NCBI GenBank assembly: GCA_910584945.1
Contig: CAJUDY010000002.1
Span: forward strand, 119,047-183,046
DNA length: 64,000 bases
Direction: 5' to 3'
DNA from: an uncultured Lachnospiraceae bacterium
GTDB taxonomy: Bacteria > Bacillota > Clostridia > Lachnospirales > Lachnospiraceae
The notes below the pieces were generated by a model. That model saw only the letters and a program-made list of their open reading frames with translations, was not told where the DNA came from and did no database searches. How positions within the stretch are numbered: the stretch's first letter is position 1; the number at the start of each line of letters is the position of its first letter. Positions 19,144-28,156 of this stretch are shown here, one piece after another. A program made the position numbers and the translations under genes.

Positions 19144-20189
19144 GAAGCTCTTACAGACAGGAAGATGTGATCTTTTTATTGAAAGATATTACGGGGCTTG
19201 TTAAACCCCAGCCGACGGCGGAGCGGGAGCGGCTCATCCAGGCGGGCCGGCATTACTGCGAGATGCTGCCCCTGGAGTATGTTCCAAGTCCCGCGTATAT
19301 GGAAGCCTACGAGGAGGCGCTCACACATTTCGCGGTGCCGGTGGCGGCGGCGGTGGAGCGGCTGACTGACCGGGTGATGGAGCGAAGAGGGAGGGAGGTC
19401 GTGCTGGTGTCTCTGGCCAGGGCGGGCACTCCGGTGGGAATCCTGCTAAAACACTGCATCCAGCGAAAATACGCGGTCCGAGTTCCCCACTATTCCATCT
19501 CCATCATCAGAGGAAGAGGTGTCGACCACAATGCCATGGAATATCTTCTGGAACGGTACCAGGGGGAGCGTCTGCTTTTTGTGGACGGCTGGATCGGCAA
19601 GGGCGCCATTTTACGGGAACTGAAAAAAGAGATGGAGAACTATGAAGGGGTGTCCCCGGAGCTGGCAGTGGTATCGGACCCGGCCAATCTGACGGCTCTT
19701 TGCGGGACCCATGAGGATCTTTTGATTCCCAGTTCCTGTTTAAACAGTACCGTATCCGGTCTGGTCAGCCGTACCTTTCTCAGGAGCGATCTCATCGGAG
19801 AAAAGGATTTTCACGGCGCGGCTTATTATGGGGAGCTGGCAGGACAGGATCTGTCTTATGCATTTATAGAAGCGATTGAGCTGGAATTCGGAAAAGGAAC
19901 AATCCAAGAAGAAAAACCGGTAATCGGACAGGGGACGGAAGAGGTAGAGCGTCTGGCAAAGGCATTCGGCATCCGGGATATCAATCTGATCAAACCGGGT
20001 ATCGGGGAGGCCACGAGAGTGCTGCTTCGGAGAGTGCCCCATAAGCTTCTCATTCGGCAGGACTGCCAGGGGGACGCTTCCCTGGCGCATCTGATCCGGC
20101 TGGCCAGGGAAAAGCAGGTGCCGGTGGAGACTTATCCGCTGCGTCACTACAAGGCCTGCGGACTGATCAAAGATCTGGCGGATACGTAA
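19140..20189 (+). CDS. Ter-island StiP/PRTase-1 protein with PELOTA RNA-binding domain
   Basis: About 349 aa. The N-terminal 250 residues match the family once annotated as cysteine protease StiP, reinterpreted by comparative genomics as a divergent phosphoribosyltransferase (VLVSLARAGTPVGILLK; ERLLFVDGWIGKGAI). The last 80 residues look like a PELOTA_1 RNA-binding domain (EEVERLAKAFGIRDINLIKPG). The GTG at 19140 overlaps the preceding stop as GTGA and has AGGTGG eight bases upstream, so it is preferred to the GTG at 19128. It is cotranscribed with the TRSP-PRTase and converges with the CitE-like gene only four bases away. The two PRTase proteins usually occur as a pair. Confidence 0.8.
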   Translation: MRSSYRQEDVIFLLKDITGLVKPQPTAERERLIQAGRHYCEMLPLEYVPSPAYMEAYEEALTHFAVPVAAAVERLTDRVMERRGREVVLVSLARAGTPVGILLKHCIQRKYAVRVPHYSISIIRGRGVDHNAMEYLLERYQGERLLFVDGWIGKGAILRELKKEMENYEGVSPELAVVSDPANLTALCGTHEDLLIPSSCLNSTVSGLVSRTFLRSDLIGEKDFHGAAYYGELAGQDLSYAFIEAIELEFGKGTIQEEKPVIGQGTEEVERLAKAFGIRDINLIKPGIGEATRVLLRRVPHKLLIRQDCQGDASLAHLIRLAREKQVPVETYPLRHYKACGLIKDLADT

Positions 20190-20193
20190 AGGT

Positions 20194-21153
20194 TTACCGG
20201 ACGCCGAAGGCTTCCGAGAGCATCAGGATTCTTTTCGCCCAGTTGGAATGAACTTTATATTCGTTCATGCGCTCCCCTTTCGTGCATCCGGACACCAGGT
20301 TTTTGGAAGACGGGTTCCAGCCGAGGATGGCGCGGGCGTCCTCTAAGTCTTTTTCGGAAACTTTATAGGCGTCGTTGATCAGTTCGATCTGGGCCGGATG
20401 GATGGCCGTCTTGCCGGTAAAACCGCACAGGCGGTCTTCTTTCAGCTCTTTTTTCAGACCTTTTTCCCAGTTCTTTCCATTATAATACTCCCACACGGGA
20501 CCGGAGATCACATAGTCCATACCGAAGACGGTCACAATATCCGAGAAAATGTCGGAAATGGCGCGGATGCTGTGGATGGACTCCCGGGGACCTCTGCGGA
20601 ATCCGAACCGGTGGCACAGATCGTTGCCGCCCACGCGGATGTTGAGCACCAGTTCTTCTGCGGGAGCCAGAAGATCTTTCAGCTCATAGAGAAGGTCCGC
20701 CCGGGTCCGAAGGTCGATCATCGAGGCGTCTTCCAGAATGGGCATCAGATAGACCGGCTTTTTGGAGGTTTGGTTGACGCGTAAGACGGCGTTCAGATAG
20801 TCTTCGGCGTTTTTGAGAGAAAACTTGGGCAGGTTGAATCCGGTGACCAGTTCTTTTGCATCCCCGAAGAGGTCCATGAGCTTTAAAATCTGCCTGGGAC
20901 TCCGAACCCGGATGAAGATCATGGGTAGAAAAAAGAGCGTGTTTTTGGAAGCGTGAAAGAGGGTGTTCAGGGTCCGGGAAAGCTGCTGTTCGGCTTCTTC
21001 CACATGGTGGTCAGAGATGGTGTCCTCCAGGCACAGGGCCAGGGAGAAGTGTGTGCCAAAGCGTTCTTTTATCAGGGAATCGGCGATCTCGGTGTGATTG
21101 GCTGGGCAGTACAAAAGAGGGCCGACGCGGTAATAGAATACGGAATCTTTCAT
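20194..21153 (-). CDS. Ter-island HpcH/HpaI (CitE-like) C-C bond lyase
   Basis: 319 aa, minus strand. A TIM-barrel of the CitE/HpcH superfamily, of the sub-family tied to TerD clusters (FSLALCLEDTISDHHVEEAE; FIRVRSPRQIL; NIRVGGNDLCHRFGFRRG; FTGKTAIHPAQIELINDAY). Acidic metal-binding residues typical of the fold are visible (ED in CLEDT; GGND). It would cleave or form a C-C bond in the unidentified metabolite made with the PRTases. It is the only island member on the minus strand, ending four bases from the PRTase gene and starting 227 bases from the YceG-protease gene. GAGGAG precedes the ATG. Confidence 0.82.
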   Translation of the reverse strand: MKDSVFYYRVGPLLYCPANHTEIADSLIKERFGTHFSLALCLEDTISDHHVEEAEQQLSRTLNTLFHASKNTLFFLPMIFIRVRSPRQILKLMDLFGDAKELVTGFNLPKFSLKNAEDYLNAVLRVNQTSKKPVYLMPILEDASMIDLRTRADLLYELKDLLAPAEELVLNIRVGGNDLCHRFGFRRGPRESIHSIRAISDIFSDIVTVFGMDYVISGPVWEYYNGKNWEKGLKKELKEDRLCGFTGKTAIHPAQIELINDAYKVSEKDLEDARAILGWNPSSKNLVSGCTKGERMNEYKVHSNWAKRILMLSEAFGVR

Positions 21154-21224
21154 ATAGTCTGTTTACTCCTCATAAAATAATCTGGCATGCTCGGGATGAG
21201 CGTGAATGGGAAACGGCATAACGG

Positions 21225-21237
21225 TGATATTATATCA
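21225..21237. promoter_or_regulatory. Palindrome over the minus-strand -10 box of the CitE-like gene
   Basis: TGATAT-T-ATATCA is a perfect 13-bp inverted repeat. On the minus strand it contains TATAAT (21229-21234) with an upstream TGA, an extended -10 promoter for the CitE-like gene. A dimeric repressor could bind here, but the symmetry may be incidental. Confidence 0.4.
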
Positions 21238-21275
21238 TTATTAAGAATAAAATCATAGTAATTGTTTTTGAAATA

Positions 21276-21284
21276 TGCTATAAT
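21276..21284 (+). promoter_or_regulatory. Extended -10 promoter of the YceG/TelA/TerD operon
   Basis: TGC-TATAAT (TG at 21276-21277, -10 at 21279-21284); the -35 region (TAGTAA) is weak. The predicted start is about 21291, giving a 90-base leader with a hairpin. Confidence 0.55.
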
Positions 21285-21313
21285 CAAAGAAATTTGGTTT
21301 TTCTTAAGAAAGC

Positions 21314-21349
21314 CCCGCGGAAACCCTGAGGAAAAAGGACGTCCGCGGG
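21314..21349 (+). promoter_or_regulatory. Leader hairpin before the YceG-protease gene
   Basis: CCCGCGGA (21314-21321) pairs with TCCGCGGG (21342-21349), eight perfect GC-rich base pairs, 31 bases before the ATG. No T-tract follows, so it is not a terminator. It may stabilise the mRNA. Confidence 0.4.
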
Positions 21350-21380
21350 AGAATCAGGCAGATAACGCAGGGAAAAGAAC

Positions 21381-22865
21381 ATGCAGGAAGGAATCTTAAA
21401 AGTAAGACATAATGTGACAGAGGCCGCCTCCATCGATGCTTTTGCAAAAAGCAGAGGCGGTTTTGACGGAGTGTGCAAGGATGTGCAGTTCGTCAGGATG
21501 CTGGGACAGTATGGCGGATATGCGGAGGAAGTGGCGCAGATGGACCGCCTTCTGACCGGAGAGGAGGCGGAAGGCCGGGTGAAGTACCGGCGGATGGAAC
21601 AGCTTCCCAGACTGGTCTCCACGGAGGATGTGAATTACTATTCCGGCTGCTACGACAACTGGCTGGCCGGCGGCAGGAAGGGACTTGCTTTAAAGTGTTC
21701 GGAACAAAGGGAAGCGTTCAAGACTGCGCTGGGAGCGGCCTGCCAGGAGGTGACAGGAATGTTCCGGCGGGTGACTTCCGGGGCCAGCGCTTCCATGGAG
21801 AAGAATTTTGCGGTGAAGCTGATGTTCTGGGCGGACCAGGTGGGGAGCGGACTTTTGACGGATGACCGGCCGGGGCTGGACCGGAAGTTCGTGATCTCGA
21901 ATATTTCCAGGAAGCAGGAGTATCTGTTTGCCTGCTTTCTGACGCTTCTGGGGATAGATGTGCTGCTTTTGCAGTATCAGTCGGATCTCTCGGAGCAGGC
22001 GCTGGAAGGACTTGGACTGTCGAAGAAGGTGAAGCTGGGCGCGTTCGGCCCCTGCACGCTTCCGGCCTTTCAGTCGTATGTGCCGAAGCCGGAGGTTCCG
22101 GAGCACACGAAACGGAGGAACAACCGGACCGCGTCCCCCAGGGAGAGAAAGCCTCTGGAAGTGAGGAAGGCAGGGACGGCTCCAAGGCCGGTACCGCCAG
22201 GGCTGCCACCGTCGCCCTCCGGAAATAGAACAAATGTTCTCTCCGTCGGAAATCCGGGGAGTGGAAGGACGCCTGGCCGGGAGCTTGATTTTGAAGAGCT
22301 GGCGCGCCTGGCCTCCTCGGTGGTAATGATCTCCGTCCACGACCGGAAGGGAGAGATCCTGGGCAACGGGTCCGGCATCATGATCGGAGCCGGGGGTTAC
22401 ATACTGACGAATCATCATGTGGCAACCGGGGGAAATTTCTATTCCGTCCGGATTGAGGATGACGACAAGATCTACAAGACCGACGAGATCATCAAGTACA
22501 ATTCGGTTCTGGATCTGGCAGTGATCCGGATTGACCGCGTATTGAAGCCTCTGCCGATCTACGGGGGCGCAAGGAAACTGGTCCGGGGGCAGAAGGTGGT
22601 TGCCATCGGCAGTCCCTTAGGACTCTTCAATTCCGTCTCGGACGGCATTATCTCCGGTTTTCGGGTGATCAACGATGTGGACATGATTCAGTTTACCGCG
22701 CCGATCTCCCACGGCAGCTCTGGCGGCGCCGTGCTCAATATGTACGGGGAAGTGATCGGGATCAGCACCGCTGGCTTTGACAATGGACAGAACATTAACC
22801 TGGCTGTGGGATATGAATTTATCGGTCAGTTCGTCAGGGGATTTACAGGACAGCATGGAAAGTGA
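21381..22865 (+). CDS. YceG-like domain fused to an HtrA-type serine protease
   Basis: 494 aa. Residues 1-235 resemble one half of the YceG family (proposed component of the Ter biosynthetic module; EKNFAVKLMFWADQVGSGLL, ISRKQEYLFACFLTLLGIDV). Residues 236-300 are a basic Pro-rich linker. Residues 300-490 form a trypsin-like protease with the full triad: His346 (LTNHHVA), Asp378 (SVLDLAVIRI) and Ser447 (HGSSGGAVLN). There is no signal peptide or membrane segment, so unlike DegP/HtrA the protease is probably cytoplasmic. It heads an operon with a full-length YceG 12 bases downstream. The fusion suggests proteolytic processing or stress-triggered cleavage within the Ter system (inference). Confidence 0.8.
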   Translation: MQEGILKVRHNVTEAASIDAFAKSRGGFDGVCKDVQFVRMLGQYGGYAEEVAQMDRLLTGEEAEGRVKYRRMEQLPRLVSTEDVNYYSGCYDNWLAGGRKGLALKCSEQREAFKTALGAACQEVTGMFRRVTSGASASMEKNFAVKLMFWADQVGSGLLTDDRPGLDRKFVISNISRKQEYLFACFLTLLGIDVLLLQYQSDLSEQALEGLGLSKKVKLGAFGPCTLPAFQSYVPKPEVPEHTKRRNNRTASPRERKPLEVRKAGTAPRPVPPGLPPSPSGNRTNVLSVGNPGSGRTPGRELDFEELARLASSVVMISVHDRKGEILGNGSGIMIGAGGYILTNHHVATGGNFYSVRIEDDDKIYKTDEIIKYNSVLDLAVIRIDRVLKPLPIYGGARKLVRGQKVVAIGSPLGLFNSVSDGIISGFRVINDVDMIQFTAPISHGSSGGAVLNMYGEVIGISTAGFDNGQNINLAVGYEFIGQFVRGFTGQHGK

Positions 22866-22877
22866 AGTTGTGGACAT

Positions 22878-25151
22878 ATGTTTGAGCATAGAAAGCTTCA
22901 GAATCTGGAAGATTATTTTTTAGAACTGCGTCAAAGACCAGGGACGGGGGTCTATTTTTACCGGATCAACAGCTATAACGAAAAGATCCGGGAGTTCCTC
23001 GGGAAGTATTATGAGGCGGCCAGGAAGACCGGGGTGGTCATCGAGGGAAAGATTCCCAATCCCGAGGAGAAGCACTTAAGCTACTACGAGGAGATCATGG
23101 GCGTCGGCTTTTCGATGGATGCGGGCTTTATGGAGCAAAGTCTGAAGAAATGGCTGCCCAGGATGAACGATTACCAGAGAGGGCAGGTGGCCGCGGCTAT
23201 TTACGATACTCTGGCGGACATGCGCCGGGCAGGCAAGAATGACAATATCTTAAAAAACGCCTATATTAAGTTCATGTGCTGGCTGTACTATAAGTTTGAG
23301 CGCATCGCGGGCCGCCTGGGAGAGAGCCAGATTCCCAAAATTCTGTATGAAGGGGCGGTCAGCGCCTACGAACTGAAGCTGCTCCATATTCTGGCGAAGG
23401 CGGGAAGCGATATCGTGCTCCTGCAAAAGGACGGGGATCAGAATTACCTAAAACAGGACCCGGGGAGCGCTTTTTCCGATGCGCTGGAACTGCCGGGGAC
23501 GACTGCCTTTCCCGAAGGTTTCGGCGTCTCCTGGCTTCGCAGAGAGCAGGAAAAGCGCTGGAACCGGGAGCGTCTCATCGGCGGCGGGCCGACGGCTTTG
23601 AACTGTACCAACGCCTGGATCGAAGGGACGGGGCTGCCGGATATCTTAAAGGACTGTCCGGAGCGGGGAACGGACAGCCGGTTCTTTTACAACTGCTTTA
23701 TGAGAATCAGCGGTGTGGAGGATAAGGTGACTTATCTGAATGATCTGTACCAGTTCCAGCTAAAGATCAGGAACAGCGGAAGAAAGCTTCTGATTCTGGA
23801 GGGGGAGATCCCTCCGCCGACGGTGGAAGAGATTCAGAGCGTGCCCCGGAAGAATTACGGGAACGCGGAGCAGATGCTCGCGGATCTTTCCGGGGCGCTT
23901 GTCTATCCGGCCAGCCAGGAGCTGGAGCGGCTGATGCGCAGAGCGTTCATTGAGGTGCTCTCGGAGGAAGAGGCGCTGCCGGATGTGAATCTGAACCGGC
24001 TGACGAATCACGGAGTATATCTTCTGTGCTGGTTAAGAAGGTATGCGCCGGAGCTGTTCGGGAACTGGAAGATGCCGGAGATCGGATGTTTTGTGTGTCT
24101 CGGGGGCTGTAAGAACGGAAAGGAAGCCATGTTCTTAAAGCTTTTGTCCAGACTTCCCACGGACGTGCTGATCCTGAAGCCGGACCGGCAGGGGCTGTGC
24201 AGCCTGGCGGATCAGAGGCTGTATGAGAAGAACTACGAGCAGTCCATGACGGTGAAGCGTTTCCCCAGGGAAGGAGAGGATATCCGAATGGGTACCGCCG
24301 CCTATCACGCGGAGCGGGAACTGGACGAGGTGATGTACCAGGATTCCGGAATCTACCGGAATCAGCAGTACGACCGGGCGGTGTCCGTGTCTCTTCAGAC
24401 CATGTACGAGGAGATCGCCATTCTCTGGAATCAGGAGGTCAAGTACCGGCCGAACTTCGCCGTGACCGATTCTGTGGTCAGCATTCCGGTGATCTTTGCC
24501 AAGGTATCCGGAGTGAAGGACGGCCAGATCAACCGTTACTGGTCGGATATTCATACGCTGGTGACGCCGGATACCCTGGTGATCCGGGGGGCGCCTCACA
24601 TCAATCCCACGGACGCCAATCCTGTGAAGGCTCACGTGACAGAGTTTTTCAAAAATGGAAAGCTTCAGAAGGCGAAGATCAAGGAGCATCCTTCTTATAC
24701 GTATGGACTCTTAAGGGAGGAGATCCAGGATCACATTCTTGAGAAGCTTCAGCTACTGATTGACCGGCGGATCATCCGGGGAACCTTTGAGAACGGGACC
24801 GAGTATACGATCATCGGAGTGGTTCTGAATCTGGAAAAAGAAATTCTGCGGCTTTTGCAGCGCTTTGACTTTACCAAAAAGAACCCCAAGCTGATCTATA
24901 TTCACACAACGGAGCAGCTGATTTCCCTGGAGGACAGCATTCTGACCGCTTTTTTAAATCTGGCAGGTTTTGATGTGGTATTTTTTATTCCCACAGGGTA
25001 TCAGTGTATTGAGAAATATTTTAACAGAGAGATGATGGAGGAGCATCAGATCGGCGAATATCTGTATGACCTGCAGGTTCCGTCCTTCCGGGCCGCTCCG
25101 TCCAATACACGGCGCTCATGGCGCGACATCATATTTAAGAGAGGTAGTTGA
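22878..25151 (+). CDS. YceG-family protein, full length
   Basis: 757 aa, cytoplasmic. It resembles Bacillus YceG, found next to TelA and TerD proteins, with an internal duplication: the N-terminal unit (about 20-240; FMCWLYYKFERIAGRLGE, ELKLLHILAKAGSDIVLLQKDGDQNYL) echoes the middle unit (about 330-480; YLLCWLRRYAPELFGNWKMPEIGCF). A C-terminal region (about 600-740) ends in LNLAGFDVVFFIPTGYQCIEKYF. No catalytic motif is certain; comparative genomics proposes a role in a Ter-linked biosynthetic pathway. The start was taken at the first ATG after a GGACAT stretch; its ribosome site is weak (AAGTTGTGG). telA starts right after the stop. Confidence 0.8.
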   Translation: MFEHRKLQNLEDYFLELRQRPGTGVYFYRINSYNEKIREFLGKYYEAARKTGVVIEGKIPNPEEKHLSYYEEIMGVGFSMDAGFMEQSLKKWLPRMNDYQRGQVAAAIYDTLADMRRAGKNDNILKNAYIKFMCWLYYKFERIAGRLGESQIPKILYEGAVSAYELKLLHILAKAGSDIVLLQKDGDQNYLKQDPGSAFSDALELPGTTAFPEGFGVSWLRREQEKRWNRERLIGGGPTALNCTNAWIEGTGLPDILKDCPERGTDSRFFYNCFMRISGVEDKVTYLNDLYQFQLKIRNSGRKLLILEGEIPPPTVEEIQSVPRKNYGNAEQMLADLSGALVYPASQELERLMRRAFIEVLSEEEALPDVNLNRLTNHGVYLLCWLRRYAPELFGNWKMPEIGCFVCLGGCKNGKEAMFLKLLSRLPTDVLILKPDRQGLCSLADQRLYEKNYEQSMTVKRFPREGEDIRMGTAAYHAERELDEVMYQDSGIYRNQQYDRAVSVSLQTMYEEIAILWNQEVKYRPNFAVTDSVVSIPVIFAKVSGVKDGQINRYWSDIHTLVTPDTLVIRGAPHINPTDANPVKAHVTEFFKNGKLQKAKIKEHPSYTYGLLREEIQDHILEKLQLLIDRRIIRGTFENGTEYTIIGVVLNLEKEILRLLQRFDFTKKNPKLIYIHTTEQLISLEDSILTAFLNLAGFDVVFFIPTGYQCIEKYFNREMMEEHQIGEYLYDLQVPSFRAAPSNTRRSWRDIIFKRGS

Positions 25152-25152
25152 T

Positions 25153-26295
25153 ATGGGACTTGATTTTAGCAGACCGCCGGCAGGGGTACAGACCGCGGTC
25201 CGGGAAGCAGAAAACGGCGTGGAAGTGGTGGAAAAGTATGACATCATGGCGGACCGCCAGCAGATGAACGTGGCTTTGACCGGTTCCCCGGAAGTGGACG
25301 CGCTGGCAAGCCAGATTGAAGTCTACGATCTGGAGACCATCGTTTCTTTTGGCGCGGAAGTGGCGGAGGAGATCTCAAAAGCGTCCGACGTGGTGTTAAA
25401 CGGGATGAGTATGTCCCAGCTGGATGATTCCAGCGCCATGTTAAATCAGTTAGCGAAGGTGATGTCGAAGTTCGACATCGAGGAGCTTAAGGAGAATCCC
25501 ACGCTCTTCGGGAAGCTGTTCGGGAATCTCCGCAAGCAGCTGGACAAGATTCTTGACAAATACCATACCATGGGAGATGAAGTTGATAAGATTTATGTGC
25601 AGTTAAAGCAGTATGAGTCTGAGATCAAGCAGTCGAACCGGAAGCTGAACCAGATGTTCGACGCCAATGTGAATTATTATCATGATCTTGTAAAATATAT
25701 TCTTGCGGGGGAGCAAGGCTGCCGGGAGATCTCCGATTACATCGACAAGCGGCAGAGAGATATGGAAGAATCCGGAGACAATTCCATTCAGTTCGAGATT
25801 CAGAGTCTGAATCAGGCGCTGATGATGCTGGAGCAGAGGACCCAGGATCTGAGGATTGCCGAGAATGTGGCCATGCAGTCCATTCCCATGATCAAAACCA
25901 TGGAGTTCAGCAATATGAACCTGGTGAGAAAGATCAATTCTGCATTTATCATCACGCTTCCGGTCTTCAAGCAGGCTCTGGCCCAGGCCATCATGCTGAA
26001 ACGCCAGCGGATTCAGGCGGAAGCCATGTCCGCGCTGGATGAGAAGACCAATGAGATGCTGGTGCGCAATGCCCGCAATACGGTGGAACAGTCCAAGATG
26101 ACGGCACAGCTGGCTTCCGGCAGTTCCATCAAGATCGAGACACTGGAGACAACCTGGAGGACTATCGTGACTGGGATCGACGAGACAAAGCAGATTCAGG
26201 AGAACGCAAGAAAGCAGCGCTCGGAAGATCAGCTTCGGCTGGAACAGATCAAAGAAGAGTTCAACAGGATGTATCATATGCCAGATAAAAAGTAG
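25153..26295 (+). CDS. telA: Toxic anion resistance protein TelA
   Basis: 380 aa, almost wholly alpha-helical and coiled-coil (about residues 120-330; LFGNLRKQLDKILDKYHTMGDEVDKIYVQLKQYESEIKQ). It belongs to the TelA/KlaA/YceH family, encoded with TerD and YceG in Firmicutes and linked to tellurite and cell-envelope stress tolerance. Biochemical activity is unknown. The frame is open from 25066 inside yceG, but the ATG at 25153, one base after the yceG stop, has AGAGAGGTAG upstream and gives the usual N-terminus (MGLDFSRPP). Terminal VRNARNTVEQSKMTAQL and TTWRTIVTGIDETKQIQE are family-typical. terD genes follow after 20 bases. Confidence 0.92.
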   Translation: MGLDFSRPPAGVQTAVREAENGVEVVEKYDIMADRQQMNVALTGSPEVDALASQIEVYDLETIVSFGAEVAEEISKASDVVLNGMSMSQLDDSSAMLNQLAKVMSKFDIEELKENPTLFGKLFGNLRKQLDKILDKYHTMGDEVDKIYVQLKQYESEIKQSNRKLNQMFDANVNYYHDLVKYILAGEQGCREISDYIDKRQRDMEESGDNSIQFEIQSLNQALMMLEQRTQDLRIAENVAMQSIPMIKTMEFSNMNLVRKINSAFIITLPVFKQALAQAIMLKRQRIQAEAMSALDEKTNEMLVRNARNTVEQSKMTAQLASGSSIKIETLETTWRTIVTGIDETKQIQENARKQRSEDQLRLEQIKEEFNRMYHMPDKK

Positions 26296-26315
26296 GTGAC
26301 AGGAGGTAACGTATT

Positions 26316-26897
26316 ATGGCAATCAATCTGACAAAAGGACAGAAAGTAGACTTGACGAAAGGAAATCCGGGGCTTAAGAAGCTGATGGTGGGTCTTGGAT
26401 GGGATGTGAACGCCTTTGATTCCGGAGCAGACTTTGACCTGGACGCAGCGGCATTTATGCTGGGAGACAACGGCAAATGCCCTACGGAAAAAGAATTTAT
26501 CTTCTACGGTAATCTGACGCACCCGAGCGAGGCGCTCAAGCATATGGGAGATAACCTGACCGGAGAAGGCGAAGGAGATGACGAGCAGATCTTTGTGGAT
26601 CTGTCAAAGCTTCCTTCCAATGTATCAAAAGTTGCTTTTACGGTAACAATTTATGAAGCAGAGGCCAGAGGACAGAACTTTGGGCAGGTGTCCAACTCCT
26701 TTATCCGCATCGTGGATGAGAGTACCGGGCAGGAGCTGATTCACTATGATCTGGGAGAGGACTTCTCCATCGAGACGGCAGTGGTGGTCGGAGAGCTTTA
26801 CAAGCATAACGGAGAGTGGAAGTTTAATGCCATTGGAAGCGGATTCCAGGGCGGCCTGGCGGCGCTTTGCGGACATTATGGAATAGAAGTAGCTTGA
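26316..26897 (+). CDS. terD: TerD-family stress protein, copy 1
   Basis: 193 aa, full TerD domain. A calcium-binding beta-sandwich protein of the tellurite/phage/colicin stress system. Calcium-site motifs are intact: [11 protein letters not shown] (about 41-51) and [15 protein letters not shown] (about 74-88), plus the C-terminal [23 protein letters not shown]. Strong GACAGGAGG before the ATG. It is first of three adjacent paralogues, the closest relative being the next gene. TerD proteins are thought to form membrane-associated complexes with TerC/TelA-type partners; no terC is present here. Confidence 0.94.
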   Translation: MAINLTKGQKVDLTKGNPGLKKLMVGLGWDVNAFDSGADFDLDAAAFMLGDNGKCPTEKEFIFYGNLTHPSEALKHMGDNLTGEGEGDDEQIFVDLSKLPSNVSKVAFTVTIYEAEARGQNFGQVSNSFIRIVDESTGQELIHYDLGEDFSIETAVVVGELYKHNGEWKFNAIGSGFQGGLAALCGHYGIEVA

Positions 26898-26935
26898 GAA
26901 AACAGATGCGGAACTTATATAGGAGGAAATGAGTT

Positions 26936-27517
26936 ATGCCAGTAAATTTGAAAAAAGGACAGAAGGTAAGCCTGACAAAGGATAATCCGGGGCTTAAGAA
27001 AGTGGTCGTCGGCCTGGGATGGGATGTGAACGCATTTGACACCGGCGGGGATTTTGACCTGGATGCGGCGGCATTTCTGCTGGGAGACAACGGAAAGGCT
27101 GCAGGGCCCGAGGATTTTGTGTTCTACGGGAATCTGAAACATCCGTCGGGAAGCGTACAGCATATGGGCGACAATCTGACCGGAGCCGGCGAGGGGGACG
27201 ACGAGCAGATCAAGGTTGATCTTTCCCTGGTGCCGGCGAATGTGACGAAGATTGCTTTTACGGCCACGATCTATGAGGCGGAGGAGCGGAGGCAGAACTT
27301 CGGTCAGGTGAGCAATGCGTTTATCCGGATCTACAATGAGGAGAACGGCGAGGAGATGCTGCGCTACGATCTGGGAGAAGACTTCTCCATCGAGACGGCG
27401 GTGGTCTTCGGCGAACTCTATAAGAATGGAAACGAGTGGAAATTCAATGCCATCGGCAGCGGCTATCAGGGCGGCCTGGCGGCGCTGTGCGGCAATTACG
27501 GCGTGGATGTAGAGTAG
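26936..27517 (+). CDS. terD: TerD-family stress protein, copy 2
   Basis: 193 aa, very similar in sequence and length to copy 1, indicating recent tandem duplication. Acidic calcium-ligand motifs are intact ([26 protein letters not shown]), as is the C-terminal [28 protein letters not shown] before the ATG. It differs from copy 1 mainly at surface positions (for example TKDNPG for TKGNPG), so the copies may assemble into mixed complexes. Confidence 0.94.
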   Translation: MPVNLKKGQKVSLTKDNPGLKKVVVGLGWDVNAFDTGGDFDLDAAAFLLGDNGKAAGPEDFVFYGNLKHPSGSVQHMGDNLTGAGEGDDEQIKVDLSLVPANVTKIAFTATIYEAEERRQNFGQVSNAFIRIYNEENGEEMLRYDLGEDFSIETAVVFGELYKNGNEWKFNAIGSGYQGGLAALCGNYGVDVE

Positions 27518-27528
27518 GGGGGATAATC

Positions 27529-28128
27529 ATGTCAATCAGTTTAAAAAAGGGACAGAAAGTCAGTCTGTCCAAGGAAAATCCCGGTCTGTCCAGAGTCGTG
27601 GTGGGTCTTGGCTGGGACGAGGTAAAGAAATCAAAAGGCTTTAATTTCCTGGCACCCAAGCCGGCGCCCATTGACTGCGACGCCTCCGCCATCATGCTTC
27701 ATGACGGGAAGCTGATTTACAAAGAGGACCTGATCTTCTTCAATAACCTCCGCCATCCCACTGGTGCGGTGCAGCACATGGGCGACAACTTAACTGGAGC
27801 GGGCGAGGGAGACGACGAGCAGATCATCGTGGATCTGTCTGCGATTCCTCAGGAATATGACCGGATCGTGTTCGTTGTGAACATCTATCAGGCAGTGCAG
27901 AGAAAGCAGCATTTCGGCCTGATCCAGAATGCGTTTATTCGCCTGGTGGACGGAAGAAACAACAATGAGATGTGCAGATACAATCTGACGGAAGATTACG
28001 CCAATATGACTGCCATGATCTTCGGAGAGCTCTATCGCCATAACGGAGAGTGGAAATTCAATCCGATGGGTCAGGGAACGACGGACCCGGGCATCCTGGA
28101 CGTTGCCCGTCGGTATATGCAGGCGTAA
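27529..28128 (+). CDS. TerD-family stress protein, divergent copy 3
   Basis: 199 aa. Same fold and motifs ([32 protein letters not shown]), but with a 10-12 residue insertion (about 36-47; KSKGFNFLAPKPAPI) and the first calcium motif altered to DCDASAIML. The C-terminus ends in NPMGQGTTDPGILDVARRYM instead of the GxGYQGGL ending. The frame continues upstream into copy 2; the ATG at 27529 after GGGGGGATAATC was chosen because it restores the family N-terminus. It resembles the divergent TerD (YceE-like) that accompanies two canonical copies in Firmicutes operons. Confidence 0.92.
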   Translation: MSISLKKGQKVSLSKENPGLSRVVVGLGWDEVKKSKGFNFLAPKPAPIDCDASAIMLHDGKLIYKEDLIFFNNLRHPTGAVQHMGDNLTGAGEGDDEQIIVDLSAIPQEYDRIVFVVNIYQAVQRKQHFGLIQNAFIRLVDGRNNNEMCRYNLTEDYANMTAMIFGELYRHNGEWKFNPMGQGTTDPGILDVARRYMQA

Positions 28129-28156
28129 CGCAGCAATACCTTTGAGGAGATATGTG

